Assembly: GCF_900106565.1 (NCBI RefSeq)
Contig: NZ_FNNJ01000013.1
Coordinates: 29,151-93,150, forward strand
Source of the DNA: Lutibacter oricola
Lineage (GTDB): Bacteria; Bacteroidota; Bacteroidia; Flavobacteriales; Flavobacteriaceae
Reading direction: 5' to 3'
Length of the DNA stretch: 64,000 bases
In this document: piece by piece, positions 17,978 to 27,394 of the stretch
Layout: each line of letters starts with the position of its first letter
Position numbering within the stretch: the stretch's first letter is position 1
Translations under genes and position numbers: made by a program
Notes under the pieces: model-generated
Told to the model about the DNA's origin: nothing
What the model saw: only the letters and a program-made list of their open reading frames with translations
The model's database searches: none

Positions 17978-18847
17978 ATGGCAAAAACCGAAAAAAATAA
18001 AAGACAATTCAAGCAAAAACTAATCAATAAGTATAGGTTGGTTGTTTTAAATGAAGATACCTTTGAAGAAAAATTAACCTTTAGATTAACGCGTTTAAAT
18101 GTATTTATTTTTGGAAGTCTTTTTTCAATATTTTTAATTGTTGGAACTTTATTTTTAATAGCCTTTACGCCACTTAAAGAATACATTCCAGGTTATTCTT
18201 CTTCAGCTTTAAGAACCAAAGCAACTAATTTAGTTTATAAAGCCGATTCCTTACAACAAATTATCGATGTAAACGATTTATATATAAAAGAAGTAAAAGG
18301 GTTATTAACCGGAAAAGTTTCTGAAGTACAATTTGATAAAGATTCAGTTTTAGCAGCAATTCAATACGATAAGGATAGCTTAGAATTAAATCCGTCTAGT
18401 GCAGATTTAGAGTTTAGGCTCGATGTTGAAACAGCAGATAGATATAGCATTTTTTCTGAAGCAACTAAAAGTGCAGATGTTGTATTTTTTGCGCCTGTAA
18501 ATGGTACTATTACCGACGGTTACGACTCACAAAAAAAACATTATGCGGTAGATTTAGCTGTTGAAATGAATACACCAGTAAAATCGGTTGCAGATGGAAC
18601 GGTAATTTTTGCTGAATGGACAGCGCAAACCGGCCACGTAATTATTGTAAAACATTCTGGTGGTTACACCTCAATTTATAAGCACAATACTTCATTACAT
18701 AAACAACAAGGCGATTTAGTAAAATCGGGTGAGGTTATTGCATCTGCAGGTGACACAGGAGAATTAAGCACAGGGCCTCATTTACATTTTGAACTTTGGA
18801 ATGAAGGTTACCCAGTAAACCCAACCAATTATATTGATTTTGAATAA
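17978..18847 (+). CDS. Membrane-anchored M23 metallopeptidase
   Basis: 289 aa. A short basic cytoplasmic N-terminus and one transmembrane helix (about 45-68) are followed by a periplasmic linker and a C-terminal LytM/M23 domain. The zinc motif is complete here: HYAVD near residue 188 and GPHLHFELW near the end. Likely a cell-wall endopeptidase acting in growth or division. The stop codon shares one base with the ATG of the next gene (TAATG), a sign of coupled translation. Confidence 0.93.
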   Translation: MAKTEKNKRQFKQKLINKYRLVVLNEDTFEEKLTFRLTRLNVFIFGSLFSIFLIVGTLFLIAFTPLKEYIPGYSSSALRTKATNLVYKADSLQQIIDVNDLYIKEVKGLLTGKVSEVQFDKDSVLAAIQYDKDSLELNPSSADLEFRLDVETADRYSIFSEATKSADVVFFAPVNGTITDGYDSQKKHYAVDLAVEMNTPVKSVADGTVIFAEWTAQTGHVIIVKHSGGYTSIYKHNTSLHKQQGDLVKSGEVIASAGDTGELSTGPHLHFELWNEGYPVNPTNYIDFE

Positions 18848-20340
18848 TGAAAATTAAATCAATTCTAGCAAAACCTTTTGCAAAAAGAGTAGCAAAACGT
18901 ATTTATAAGCAAAGTAATAATGCTGTAAAAACGCAAAATAAAGTATTAAAAAAGTTAATAGCTCAGGCAAAAAACACCAATTTTGGAATAGACCATAATT
19001 TTAAAAATATTAAATCCTATGAAGATTTTAAAAATCAGGTGCCAATTAGAGATTATGAAGCTTTAAAAACATATGTAGAGAAAGTTGTTGAGGGTAAACC
19101 TAATATTTTATGGAAAGGTAAGCCACTTTATTTTGCAAAAACGTCTGGTACAACTTCTGGTACAAAATATATTCCGTTAACAAAAGAATCTATGCCAAAT
19201 CATATAGAAGCGGCCAGAAATGCTTTATTGCTATATATTAATGAAACGCAAAAAGCAGATTTTTTACAAGGTAAAATGATTTTTTTACAAGGCAGTCCAG
19301 AGTTAGGTGACACTAATGGTATTAAAACAGGACGACTTTCGGGTATTTCGGCGCATTATGTACCTTCATACTTAACAAAAAACCGTTTGCCAAGTTGGGA
19401 AACTAACTGTATTGAAGATTGGGAAACTAAAGTTGAAGCTGTTATAGATGAAACTATAAATGAAGATATGACCTTAATTGGTGGAATACCAAGTTGGGTT
19501 CAAATGTATTTTGAACGTATTGTAGAACGTACCGGTAAAAAGGTAGGCGAAGTGTTTCCAAATTTTAATTTGTTTGTGTATGGCGGTGTAAATTACGAGC
19601 CTTACAGAAATAAATTTGAAGAGTTAATAGGTAGAAAGGTAGATGCAATAGAATTTTACCCTGCTTCAGAAGGTTTTATTGCTTGTCAAGATTCTCAAGA
19701 AGAAAAAGGAATGTTACTGTTGATAAACAATGGTATGTTTTATGAATTTATTCCAGCAGAAGAATTTTACAATGAAAAACCAACACGATTAAGTATTGAA
19801 GATGTTAAGTTGGGTGAGAATTATGTAATTATTTTGAATACAAATGCTGGTCTTTGGGGATACAATATTGGAGATACGGTAGAATTTGTTTCATTAAATC
19901 CACCTCGAATTATTGTTACTGGTAGAATTAAACATTTTATTTCAGCTTTTGGTGAACACGTTATTGGTAAAGAGGTTGAAGAAGCAATGAATGTAAATAC
20001 AAAAGGAACTAATATAAGTGTTAGCGAATTTACAGTAGCACCTCAAATAACACCTGAAGAAGGTTTGCCTTACCACGAGTGGTTTGTAGAGTTTGTAAAT
20101 AAACCAGATAATCTTGAAGAATTTATTTCGAAAGTAGATGCCGAACTTCAAAAACAAAATAGCTATTATTTAGATTTAATTAGTGGTAAAGTATTACAGC
20201 CATTAAAAATTACCATTATTAAAAAAGGTGGTTTTAATAGTTATATGAAATCGGTTGGTAAACTTGGTGGTCAAAATAAGGTTCCAAGGTTATCTAACGA
20301 CCGTAAAATAGCAGATGAATTAACTAAATTTAGTGAATAG
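18847..20340 (+). CDS. GH3-family acyl-acid-amido synthetase-like protein
   Basis: 497 aa. Contains the adenylating-enzyme phosphate loop FAKTSGTTSGTKYIPLT, the GH3-type FYPASEGF and GDTVEFVS motifs, and a C-terminal VTGRIKHFISAFGEHV hinge. Plant GH3 enzymes join amino acids to auxin or jasmonate; bacterial homologues in Bacteroidota are widespread, but their substrate is unknown. It is cytoplasmic and lies between an M23 peptidase and a MOSC protein in one operon (1-base overlap, then 2-base gap). Confidence 0.9.
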   Translation: MKIKSILAKPFAKRVAKRIYKQSNNAVKTQNKVLKKLIAQAKNTNFGIDHNFKNIKSYEDFKNQVPIRDYEALKTYVEKVVEGKPNILWKGKPLYFAKTSGTTSGTKYIPLTKESMPNHIEAARNALLLYINETQKADFLQGKMIFLQGSPELGDTNGIKTGRLSGISAHYVPSYLTKNRLPSWETNCIEDWETKVEAVIDETINEDMTLIGGIPSWVQMYFERIVERTGKKVGEVFPNFNLFVYGGVNYEPYRNKFEELIGRKVDAIEFYPASEGFIACQDSQEEKGMLLLINNGMFYEFIPAEEFYNEKPTRLSIEDVKLGENYVIILNTNAGLWGYNIGDTVEFVSLNPPRIIVTGRIKHFISAFGEHVIGKEVEEAMNVNTKGTNISVSEFTVAPQITPEEGLPYHEWFVEFVNKPDNLEEFISKVDAELQKQNSYYLDLISGKVLQPLKITIIKKGGFNSYMKSVGKLGGQNKVPRLSNDRKIADELTKFSE

Positions 20341-20342
20341 TA

Positions 20343-20900
20343 ATGAAAGTAGTTTCGGTTAATTTAGGAGAAAAAAGAAGCGTTAATTATAAAGGAAAAG
20401 TTGTTGAAACTGGCATTTTTAAAAAACCTGTAGCTACTTCAATTTTTTTAGGTGAAGAAGATGTAGAAAACGATGCTGTAATTGATAGAAGATATCACGG
20501 AGGTATAGAAAAGGCTGTTTATGCTTATGCAGAAGAACATTACAATTATTGGCGAGAATTATATCCAAATATAGATTTAACCTTTGGTTTAATGGGAGAA
20601 AATCTAACCATTTCTAATTTAGAAGAAACTGAAATATACATTGGTTCGCAATATAAATTAGGAGAGACAATTATTGAAGTAACTAAGCCACGTGAACCTT
20701 GTATGAAATTAGGGTTGGTTTTTGAAACACAAGCTGTTTTAAAACAGTTTTGGAATTCTACCAAAAGTGGAGTTTATTTTAAAGTGCTTAAAACCGGAAA
20801 CGTAAAAAAAGGTGATGAGCTAATTTTAATTAAAAAAGCAGAAAACACTTTTTCAATTGCTGAGGTATATCAAGCAAAAAGAATTAAAAAAAATAAGTAA
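20343..20900 (+). CDS. MOSC-domain protein, YiiM-like
   Basis: 185 aa. The fold is recognised by DRRYHGGIEKAVYAYAEEHY, FGLMGENLTI, and the PREPCMKLG segment whose Cys is the putative molybdenum-cofactor sulfur site. E. coli YiiM protects against N-hydroxylated bases. The protein is cytoplasmic. It is the last gene of the operon that starts at 17978, and a strong bidirectional terminator follows. Confidence 0.9.
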   Translation: MKVVSVNLGEKRSVNYKGKVVETGIFKKPVATSIFLGEEDVENDAVIDRRYHGGIEKAVYAYAEEHYNYWRELYPNIDLTFGLMGENLTISNLEETEIYIGSQYKLGETIIEVTKPREPCMKLGLVFETQAVLKQFWNSTKSGVYFKVLKTGNVKKGDELILIKKAENTFSIAEVYQAKRIKKNK

Positions 20901-20905
20901 AAATA

Positions 20906-20938
20906 AAAGAGGCTTTCAAAATTTTGAAAGCCTCTTTA
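20906..20938. terminator. Bidirectional terminator between MOSC gene and mscL
   Basis: Perfect 14-bp inverted repeat: AGAGGCTTTCAAAA (20908-20921) directly joined to TTTTGAAAGCCTCT (20922-20935). It serves the plus-strand operon and the minus-strand mscL. Confidence 0.9.
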
Positions 20939-20960
20939 GTTTAATCAAAGAAAGTTTGGT

Positions 20961-21371
20961 TTATTTCTTAGATAATAAATCTCTAATTTCAGATAATAAT
21001 TCTTCTTGAGTTGGTCCTTTTGGTTCTTCTGGAGCAGGCTCTTCTTCTTTTTTCAATTTATTAACCCCTTTTACAACTAAGAACATTACAAAGGCTACAA
21101 TAATAAAATCGATAATGTTAGTTAAAAAGTCTCCGTATAAAACAGCAACTTCTCCAACTACTTTTCCTGCATCATCTGCAACTCCTTCTTTCACAATATA
21201 TTTTAAGTCTTTTAAATCTGAGTTGAAAATTAATCCAATTAAAGGAGAAACAATTCCGCCTGTAAATGAAGTAACTACAGCTTTAAATGCTGCACCCATA
21301 ACAAAACCTACAGCAATGTCTACAAGGTTACCCTTCATTGCAAAGTCTTTAAATTCTTTTAACATTCCCAT
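20961..21371 (-). CDS. mscL: Large-conductance mechanosensitive channel
   Basis: 136 aa. The N-terminal LKEFKDFAMKGNLVDIAVGFVMGAAF is the classic MscL amphipathic helix and TM1; TM2 is about residues 83-105 (IIDFIIVAFVMFLVVKGVN), followed by an acidic cytoplasmic bundle ending LLSEIRDLLSKK. Inner-membrane pentamer that opens on hypo-osmotic shock. Confidence 0.96.
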   Translation of the reverse strand: MGMLKEFKDFAMKGNLVDIAVGFVMGAAFKAVVTSFTGGIVSPLIGLIFNSDLKDLKYIVKEGVADDAGKVVGEVAVLYGDFLTNIIDFIIVAFVMFLVVKGVNKLKKEEEPAPEEPKGPTQEELLSEIRDLLSKK

Positions 21372-21432
21372 TTTTTTATTTTTAGTTTAATACTTTAGTT
21401 GTGCTAATGTAGTAAAAAAAAACAAAAAAGCA

Positions 21433-22557
21433 TTAACATTTTTTTAACACACGCTGAACACGTTGAGAAATAGCAGTTAAAATTTCATAAGGAATGGTGT
21501 GTGATTTGCTTGCTAAATCTTCTATATGCTGCTGGTTTTTGTAAACAATAACTTCATCACCTTCATTACAATTAATGTTTGTAACATTAACCATAATCAT
21601 ATCCATACAAACATTACCAATAATTGGAGCAATTTGGTTATTTATGTATATATAGCCAATGCCATTACCAAGTTGTCTAGATATTCCATCGGCGTGGCCA
21701 ATAGGTATTGTAGCAGTTTTTATGGTGGTATTTGCAGTAAACGCACGGTTGTAACCAACAGTATCGCCTTTGTTAATAGTATGAATTTGTGAAATAATAG
21801 ACTTTACCTGAAGTACGTTTTTAAGATTTTCGGTTTGTTTTTTATCATTTCCAAATCCGTACAACCCAATTCCTAAGCGAACCATATCAAATTGAGCTTC
21901 GTTAGAATAATTTAATATTCCAGAAGTATTTAAAATATGTTTCATAGGTGTATAACCTAAAGTTTCAACTATTTTTTCTGAAATTTCATTAAACCTATTA
22001 ATTTGTTTTAATGTAAACTTTTTTTCATTTAAATCTTCACTAGCTGCTATATGAGAGAATATTGAAGCAACTTTTATGGAGTTGCTGTTTAATAACGGAG
22101 CAATAGTATTTATGTTTTTAAATTCAAAACCTAGTCTGTTTAAACCTGTGTTAAATTTTAAATGAATTGGATAGTTTTTAAGGTTGTTATTTTTAGCAAT
22201 ACTAATAAACGAATTTAGAACCTTTTTAGAATATAAATTTGGTTCTAAATTATGTTCAATTATTTTTTGAAAATTGGTTTGTTGCGGGTGTAAAACTAAA
22301 ATTGGTGTTGTAATTCCAGCATTTCTTAACGCAATACCTTCATTTGTGTAAGCTACAGCAAAATAATCTACTTTTTTTGCTAAATGTTTACTTAATAATG
22401 CTGCACTTATACCGTATCCAAAAGCTTTTACTACTACTAATAATTTAGTACTAGGTTTTAGTTTAGATTTAAAAAACTGAAGATTGCTATCTACCGCTTC
22501 TAAATCTATTTCAAGTTTTGTAACATGGTTATTCTCCATCATTTGTTGTGTCGTCAA
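21433..22557 (-). CDS. alr: Alanine racemase
   Basis: 374 aa PLP enzyme that makes D-alanine for peptidoglycan. The PLP lysine is Lys44 in VVVKAFGYG (the usual form is VVKANAYG). The second catalytic residue is the Tyr in VGYNRAF, with IPIGHADG and IIGNVCMDM downstream. The start is uncertain: ATG at 22557 or codons 6-7. Every option overlaps the end of tdk (by 29 bases for the longest), so tdk and alr are translationally linked. Confidence 0.94.
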   Translation of the reverse strand: MTTQQMMENNHVTKLEIDLEAVDSNLQFFKSKLKPSTKLLVVVKAFGYGISAALLSKHLAKKVDYFAVAYTNEGIALRNAGITTPILVLHPQQTNFQKIIEHNLEPNLYSKKVLNSFISIAKNNNLKNYPIHLKFNTGLNRLGFEFKNINTIAPLLNSNSIKVASIFSHIAASEDLNEKKFTLKQINRFNEISEKIVETLGYTPMKHILNTSGILNYSNEAQFDMVRLGIGLYGFGNDKKQTENLKNVLQVKSIISQIHTINKGDTVGYNRAFTANTTIKTATIPIGHADGISRQLGNGIGYIYINNQIAPIIGNVCMDMIMVNVTNINCNEGDEVIVYKNQQHIEDLASKSHTIPYEILTAISQRVQRVLKKC

Positions 22558-23149
22558 CCTTTTCTTCTCTTTGCTTGTGCATTGCTTTATAATAAGCAGC
22601 TCTACTTAAAGGCTCATATTCTTGAGTTTCTCCTAATAAAACAAGATCATCACCGTCAGCGGTTCTATGGCTATAATGTGCTAAGTTACCTGTTCTTGTA
22701 CAAACTGCGTGTACTTTAGTAACATATTCTGCAGTTGCCATAAGAGCAGGCATTGGTCCAAACGGATTTCCTTTAAAATCCATATCTAAACCAGCAACTA
22801 TTACTCTAATTCCTCGGTTTGCTAAATCGTTACAAACGCTCACAATTCCTTCATCAAAAAATTGAGCTTCATCAATTCCAACAACTTCTACATCTGTAGC
22901 TAAAATTCTAATATTTCCAGAAGAAGGTACTGGTGTACTTCTAATTTCATTAGCGTCATGCGAAACAACTTTTTCATCGTCGTATCTAACATCAATAGCT
23001 GGTTTAAAAATTTCAACTTTTTGTTTTGCAAATTGAGCTCGCTTAAGTCTACGTATAAGTTCTTCTGTTTTTCCAGAGAACATAGAGCCGCAAATTACTT
23101 CTATCCAGCCAAATTGTTCGGTATGATTTACTGTATTTTCAAGAAACAT
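22529..23149 (-). CDS. tdk: Thymidine kinase (type II)
   Basis: 206 aa pyrimidine-salvage enzyme. Walker A GSMFSGKT at 21-28, the DEAQFF active-site segment, and the lasso region [17 protein letters not shown]. Only one Cys is visible in the lasso, so the structural zinc site of the family is reduced or uses other ligands. The protein ends in a Lys/Asp/Glu-rich tail. The 3' end overlaps alr. Confidence 0.94.
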   Translation of the reverse strand: MFLENTVNHTEQFGWIEVICGSMFSGKTEELIRRLKRAQFAKQKVEIFKPAIDVRYDDEKVVSHDANEIRSTPVPSSGNIRILATDVEVVGIDEAQFFDEGIVSVCNDLANRGIRVIVAGLDMDFKGNPFGPMPALMATAEYVTKVHAVCTRTGNLAHYSHRTADGDDLVLLGETQEYEPLSRAAYYKAMHKQREEKVDDTTNDGE

Positions 23150-23274
23150 TTTGTAATTTCACGCTTGAAAGGTTATTTTTATCTTGGTTTTGAATTTCAA
23201 ATCATCAATTAGAATTGAAATCGTACAAATTTATTAAAAATAACAAATCAAAAATTCAAATAACAACTCAACTT

Positions 23275-24159
23275 ATGCACAAAAAAATAGAATCTGATTT
23301 AAAAAGCTTAGCACACAGTATTTTACAAATGAAAAATAGCGATGATGTAGTAGCTTTACAAAAAAAATCTTTAGAAGTGTTCGAAAAGCTTTCGGTGTTA
23401 AAATTTGTAAATGAGCATGTTAGTTCAACTATAGAAGATACTGTGGTTGAAGAAAAAACTATTTCTAATGTTGAAAAAAGTTCTGTTGAAGAAAAGAAAG
23501 AAGATTTAGTGGTAGATGAAATTGTTGAAGTTGTAGAAAAAGAAGAAATTATTGTTGAAACAAAACAAGAAAAACCAATTGAAGTTGAAGAAGAGGTTGT
23601 AGATGTTATTCCTGAAGAAAAACTAGAAGAAGTTGAGGAGGTTGTTGAAGAAAAACTAGAAGATGTTATTGAAGAAATAACTCCTGAGGTTAACCCACTA
23701 ACAAAGGAGCAAATTAACGATATATTTAGCGTTGAAGATGTACTAGCTAAAGATGATGTAAATGAAGTGCCTTCTATTCAAATGACTTTGGAAGAGGAGT
23801 TAGAAAGTGCAATATCTAGTGATGTTGCTACTACAATGTTCGAAAAAGTTACAAAAGAAGAACCCGTTATAGAAGAGAATGTTGAAGAGAAAATTGAAGA
23901 AAAAAAACGTTCTTTAAATGATGTTATTTATAAAGACAATATTCAAGTTGGTTTAAATGATAGAATTGCTTTTGTAAAGTATTTATTTGGTGGCAGTCAA
24001 GGAGATTTTAATAGAGTGTTATCTCAGTTAAACTCTTTTGATACAGAAAAAGAAGCAAAATCATTTTTAAATAAATTTGTAAAACCCGATTATAATTGGG
24101 ATGATAAAGAAGAGTATGAGCAACGTTTAATTGCTTTAATTGAGCGTAAGTTTTTATAA
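23275..24159 (+). CDS. Glu/Val-rich protein of unknown function
   Basis: 294 aa from the ATG at 23275; a longer reading from TTG at 23215 is less likely. An N-terminal helix (KKIESDLKSLAHSILQMKNSDD) is followed by a long acidic low-complexity stretch of Val/Glu/Lys (about residues 55-225), then a compact conserved-looking C-terminal domain (LNDRIAFVKYLFGGSQGDF to IERKFL). No signal peptide or membrane helix. The acidic stretch may be a flexible linker. It is followed after 1 base by the possible nuclease gene, so it may belong to that operon. No family recognised. Confidence 0.7.
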   Translation: MHKKIESDLKSLAHSILQMKNSDDVVALQKKSLEVFEKLSVLKFVNEHVSSTIEDTVVEEKTISNVEKSSVEEKKEDLVVDEIVEVVEKEEIIVETKQEKPIEVEEEVVDVIPEEKLEEVEEVVEEKLEDVIEEITPEVNPLTKEQINDIFSVEDVLAKDDVNEVPSIQMTLEEELESAISSDVATTMFEKVTKEEPVIEENVEEKIEEKKRSLNDVIYKDNIQVGLNDRIAFVKYLFGGSQGDFNRVLSQLNSFDTEKEAKSFLNKFVKPDYNWDDKEEYEQRLIALIERKFL

Positions 24160-24160
24160 A

Positions 24161-24796
24161 ATGAATTATGAGTTGCTCGAAAAAGAGTTAAAAAAAAGAC
24201 TTGAATACCCATATGTTTGGGGGAAAAGACAAAACAACTCATTAGATAAAGAAACAAATTTTATTTACAAAACATTTTTGTTTGAAGACCTTTTAAACAA
24301 AATTGAACAAGACTTTAGTGGTAAACAAAACTATATCAACATTAAAAACTATGCCCTAAATAGGTGGTATAATTATTGGTCGGCAAAGGCAGTTGAAGAA
24401 ATTTTTTGTGAACATAGTTTTGTAAAAGCACATTTAAATTCAAAAGATAAATATGTAGATTTTTACATTCAAAAAATACCTTTCGATCACAAAACTACGG
24501 TGTTTCCAAAGGGATTTAAAAAATCGGTTCCGTATGCACATACGCATAAATTAGAATTAATTAATTGGTTGTATGCAAATCAAAGTCAGCAACAACGCAA
24601 ACATTTAAAAAATCGACTTTTTGTTGTTTTGGTTAATATGAATGATGAAAACCAACATTGGAAACTGAAAGCAGAAATACTTTGGTTAAAAGAAATCGTT
24701 TCAGCTTATTTACGTACTTTTGAACCTCAAAAATTAACAAGCTTTACCTTTGAAAATTCAGCAATAAAGGCTGATATTATTTGGGCAGTTAAATAG
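24161..24796 (+). CDS. Possible PD-(D/E)xK nuclease next to a DNA methyltransferase
   Basis: 211 aa from the ATG at 24161; a TTG at 24140 lies inside the upstream gene and is rejected. No family recognised with certainty. The segment around residues 79-115 has helix residues Glu79/Glu80, then Asp100 in YVDFYI and the tripeptide Asp109-His-Lys111 in PFDHKTT. This is the Asp...(D/E)xK arrangement of two adjacent strands used by many restriction endonucleases. The DNA methyltransferase gene begins 8 bases downstream, which would suit a type II restriction-modification pair. This is inference from a short motif plus context; it could also be an unrelated conserved protein. Confidence 0.5.
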   Translation: MNYELLEKELKKRLEYPYVWGKRQNNSLDKETNFIYKTFLFEDLLNKIEQDFSGKQNYINIKNYALNRWYNYWSAKAVEEIFCEHSFVKAHLNSKDKYVDFYIQKIPFDHKTTVFPKGFKKSVPYAHTHKLELINWLYANQSQQQRKHLKNRLFVVLVNMNDENQHWKLKAEILWLKEIVSAYLRTFEPQKLTSFTFENSAIKADIIWAVK

Positions 24797-24804
24797 CAAA
24801 CTTA

Positions 24805-25806
24805 GTGAATTACATAGGCTCTAAACATAAACTATCTTTATTTGTAAAAAATACAATTTCAAAAGTTGTAAATAATAAGTTAGATAATTTAATTTTTTGC
24901 GATTTATTTGCTGGTACAGGTATTGTTGGTAGAACTTTTAAGCCATTAGTTAAACAAGTAATAGCTAATGATGTAGAGTATTATAGCTTTATTTTAAATA
25001 GAAACTATATAGGCAATTATGAAAAAATTACTTGCGAAAGTTTAATAGCTGAATTAAATGACTTAGAAGGTGTTGAAGGTTTTATTTATCAAAATTATTG
25101 CGAAGGAGGAAGAGAAGGAAGACTTTATTTTTCTTCAGAAAATGGAAAAAAAATAGATGCAATAAGATTGAAAATTGAAGAGTGGAAACAACTTAACACA
25201 ATAAATGAGGATGGTTATTATTTTTTGTTAGCATCGTTAATTGAAAGTGCAGATAAAGTAGCCAACACGGCATCTGTATACGGAGCATTTTTAAAAAAAC
25301 TTAAAAAAACTGCTCAAAAAACAATGGTTATAGTTCCTGCAGCTTTTGTAGAAACTAAAAATAGTCATCAAGTTTTTAATAAAGATGCTAATACCTTAAT
25401 TAAAGAAATTAGTGGAGATGTGTTGTATTTAGATCCACCTTACAATGCTCGTCAATATGGGTCTAATTATCATTTGCTTACTACAATTGCAAAGTACGAT
25501 ACCTTTATTCCGAAGGGAAAAACAGGATTAAGAGATTATTATAAATCGCCGTATTGTAAAAAAAATGAAGTTAAAAATTCTTTCGAAGAGTTGATTAAAA
25601 ACGCTAACTTTAAACACATTTTTTTAAGCTATAATAATGAAGGTTTAATGACAGAAACTGAAGTTAAAAGTATTATGTCTAACTATGGAACTTATAGTTT
25701 AAAATCTAAAAAATATCAGCGTTTTAAGGCTGATAAAACAGAAAATAGAAATCATAAGGCAACTGAAACAGTTGAATATTTACATATTTTAGAAAAACAT
25801 GGATAA
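24805..25806 (+). CDS. D12-class N6-adenine DNA methyltransferase (GTG start)
   Basis: 333 aa. The start is GTG at 24805, giving NYIGSKHKL, the typical N-terminus of this class. SAM motif I is DLFAGTGIVG (about 33-42), and the catalytic motif IV is DPPYNARQY (from residue 210). It methylates adenine N6 in a specific site; the target cannot be read from sequence. It sits directly after the possible nuclease gene, consistent with a type II restriction-modification pair, and its 3' end overlaps the glycosyltransferase gene by 8 bases. Confidence 0.92.
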   Translation: MNYIGSKHKLSLFVKNTISKVVNNKLDNLIFCDLFAGTGIVGRTFKPLVKQVIANDVEYYSFILNRNYIGNYEKITCESLIAELNDLEGVEGFIYQNYCEGGREGRLYFSSENGKKIDAIRLKIEEWKQLNTINEDGYYFLLASLIESADKVANTASVYGAFLKKLKKTAQKTMVIVPAAFVETKNSHQVFNKDANTLIKEISGDVLYLDPPYNARQYGSNYHLLTTIAKYDTFIPKGKTGLRDYYKSPYCKKNEVKNSFEELIKNANFKHIFLSYNNEGLMTETEVKSIMSNYGTYSLKSKKYQRFKADKTENRNHKATETVEYLHILEKHG

Positions 25807-26542
25807 AAATACAGCTCAACAAAATTATATTTTCTGTATGAAGTGGGGAACTTTATATGGCTCAGAGTACGTAAACAGATTATATTCTATGGTTAAAAAT
25901 AATTTAACCTACGATTTTAAAATGGTTTGTTTTACTGATGATGAAAAAGGAATTATGGATGAGGTTGATTGCTACCCAATTCCGGAAATTAATTTAGACT
26001 CAAATCTTCCTGAACGAATGTGGAAAAAACTTACTACGTTGAAAGAAGATTTATATGGTTTAGAAGGTAGAGCATTGTTTTTAGATTTAGATATTGTAAT
26101 TGTAGATAATATAGATTGCTTTTTTGATGTTGAAGGAGAATTTAGAATTATAAAAGATCATAGCTGGAGAAGTTGGAGAATTACAGGTAATTCATCAGTT
26201 TACAGGTTTGATATTGGTAAACACGGTTATGTTTTTGATGATTTTATTGCAAATTCGGATAAAGCTTTAAAGGAGCATAGAAATGAGCAAGAATATTTAA
26301 CACATGCAATAAACAATAAAGGGAAGTTGCAGTATTGGCCAAAAGAGTGGTGCCCTAGTTTTAAATACGATTGTTCTTCTCGTTTTCCTTTAGCTTTTTG
26401 GAAAACACCTAAAATTACTGAAGGTTCAAAAATTATTATATTTCATGGCGAAATTAACCCACATAAAGCTGCAAAAGGTGGCTGGGGTAAATGGTATAGA
26501 TATGTGCCTGCTGCTCCTTGGGTTGCAAAGTATTGGAAGTAA
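25799..26542 (+). CDS. Glycosyltransferase-like protein with DxD motif
   Basis: 247 aa, cytoplasmic, no membrane helix. The layout is GT-A-like: FCMKWGTLYGSEYVNRLYSMV at the N-terminus, then VCFTDD, then the metal/nucleotide-sugar DxD motif at residues 96-98 (ALFLDLDIVIVDN), and a C-terminal FHGEINPHKA segment. The ATG lies within the last codons of the methyltransferase gene, so translation is coupled. The acceptor is unknown; a capsule or glycan role is the simple reading, while a link to DNA modification is speculation from context. Bidirectional terminator follows. Confidence 0.78.
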   Translation: MDKNTAQQNYIFCMKWGTLYGSEYVNRLYSMVKNNLTYDFKMVCFTDDEKGIMDEVDCYPIPEINLDSNLPERMWKKLTTLKEDLYGLEGRALFLDLDIVIVDNIDCFFDVEGEFRIIKDHSWRSWRITGNSSVYRFDIGKHGYVFDDFIANSDKALKEHRNEQEYLTHAINNKGKLQYWPKEWCPSFKYDCSSRFPLAFWKTPKITEGSKIIIFHGEINPHKAAKGGWGKWYRYVPAAPWVAKYWK

Positions 26543-26553
26543 AGTATAAGCAT

Positions 26554-26584
26554 AAAAAAAGCCGCTCATTTGAGTGGCTTTTTT
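26554..26584. terminator. Bidirectional terminator
   Basis: Stem GCCGCTCA (26561-26568) / TGAGTGGC (26571-26578) with one G-T pair, seven A before (26554-26560) and six T after. Ends both the plus-strand operon and the minus-strand gene at 26599. Confidence 0.88.
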
Positions 26585-26598
26585 GTGTTATTAACTTT

Positions 26599-27300
26599 TT
26601 ATTGAACAATTAATTTTTTAGTTCCGATACCTTTTTTCGAGATAATATGTAGTAGGTAAAACCCGCTTTCTAAAAGAGATACATCTAATTTTTTTTCATA
26701 GAAATAATCATTAAATGTAAAACTCATAATTTCTCTACCATTAATATCTGAGATTGTAATTTTTTCTAGGCTAGTACCAGTCCCATTTTTTATATAAATA
26801 ATATCTTTAATTGGATTTGGGTATATAGAAATTTCACTTAAAAAAGCTAGGTTAGTAGCTAGTACGCTGTCTTGAACATCACCAGTAAGTGTAGTTATTG
26901 AATTGTCTCCACCACAAGCAGCTCCTAAATTATCTACCCAAGTACCCATATTTAAACTTGGCGGATTTGGGTAACTGTTTGATGTATTATAATATAAAAT
27001 GGCAGTGTTGTAATTTGGGTTAGGAGAAGGATTATTGTCTAATTGAATTTCCCATCTATTATTTTCTATACTCCAAATCATTCTTAGTTCACAAAATCCA
27101 GAAGTACAAGGTTGATCGAATGTTAAGGGAAGTGTTTCAAAGGTGTTTCTAATTATTCCTTGGTCGTAAGTTGTACTTGTTTGTACAAGTGTGTAATCTT
27201 GATCGCTTAAAGCGCTAGAGCATCCTTGAAGTGTAATTTGACTGTTTAAAATAAATGTAGAAAATAATATAATAAACAAGAGTATTGGGGCCTTTTTCAT
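26599..27300 (-). CDS. Secreted protein with T9SS type A sorting domain
   Basis: 233 aa. Signal peptide MKKAPILLFIILFSTFILNSQ; a Cys-containing central region of about 130 residues with no recognised domain (CSSALSDQDYTL, CTSGFCELRMIW); then a C-terminal T9SS type A domain starting at ISIYPNPIKDIIYI with NGREIMSF and SGFYLLHI, ending KKLIVQ. Exported by type IX secretion; function unknown. It is a single gene between two hairpin terminators. Confidence 0.85.
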   Translation of the reverse strand: MKKAPILLFIILFSTFILNSQITLQGCSSALSDQDYTLVQTSTTYDQGIIRNTFETLPLTFDQPCTSGFCELRMIWSIENNRWEIQLDNNPSPNPNYNTAILYYNTSNSYPNPPSLNMGTWVDNLGAACGGDNSITTLTGDVQDSVLATNLAFLSEISIYPNPIKDIIYIKNGTGTSLEKITISDINGREIMSFTFNDYFYEKKLDVSLLESGFYLLHIISKKGIGTKKLIVQ

Positions 27301-27342
27301 TAGGGTTTAATTTGAGGTTAGCTAATTTTATAATGTAAAGGT

Positions 27343-27376
27343 AAAAAAAAGCCGCACATTGTGCGGCTTTTTTTTA
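27343..27376. terminator. Bidirectional terminator
   Basis: GCCGCAC (27351-27357), loop ATT, GTGCGGC (27361-27367), with A tract 27343-27350 and T tract 27368-27375. It ends the outer-membrane protein gene at 27395. Confidence 0.9.
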
Positions 27377-27394
27377 TGTTTTATAAGTATGTAA

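Noticed and set aside
23215..23274. TTG at 23215 as the start of the Glu-rich gene
   Set aside because: The ATG at 23275 gives a natural N-terminus; the extension lies in the tdk promoter gap. Similar upstream TTG starts at 24140, 28772, 40196, 41407 and 50873 were rejected for the same kind of reason.
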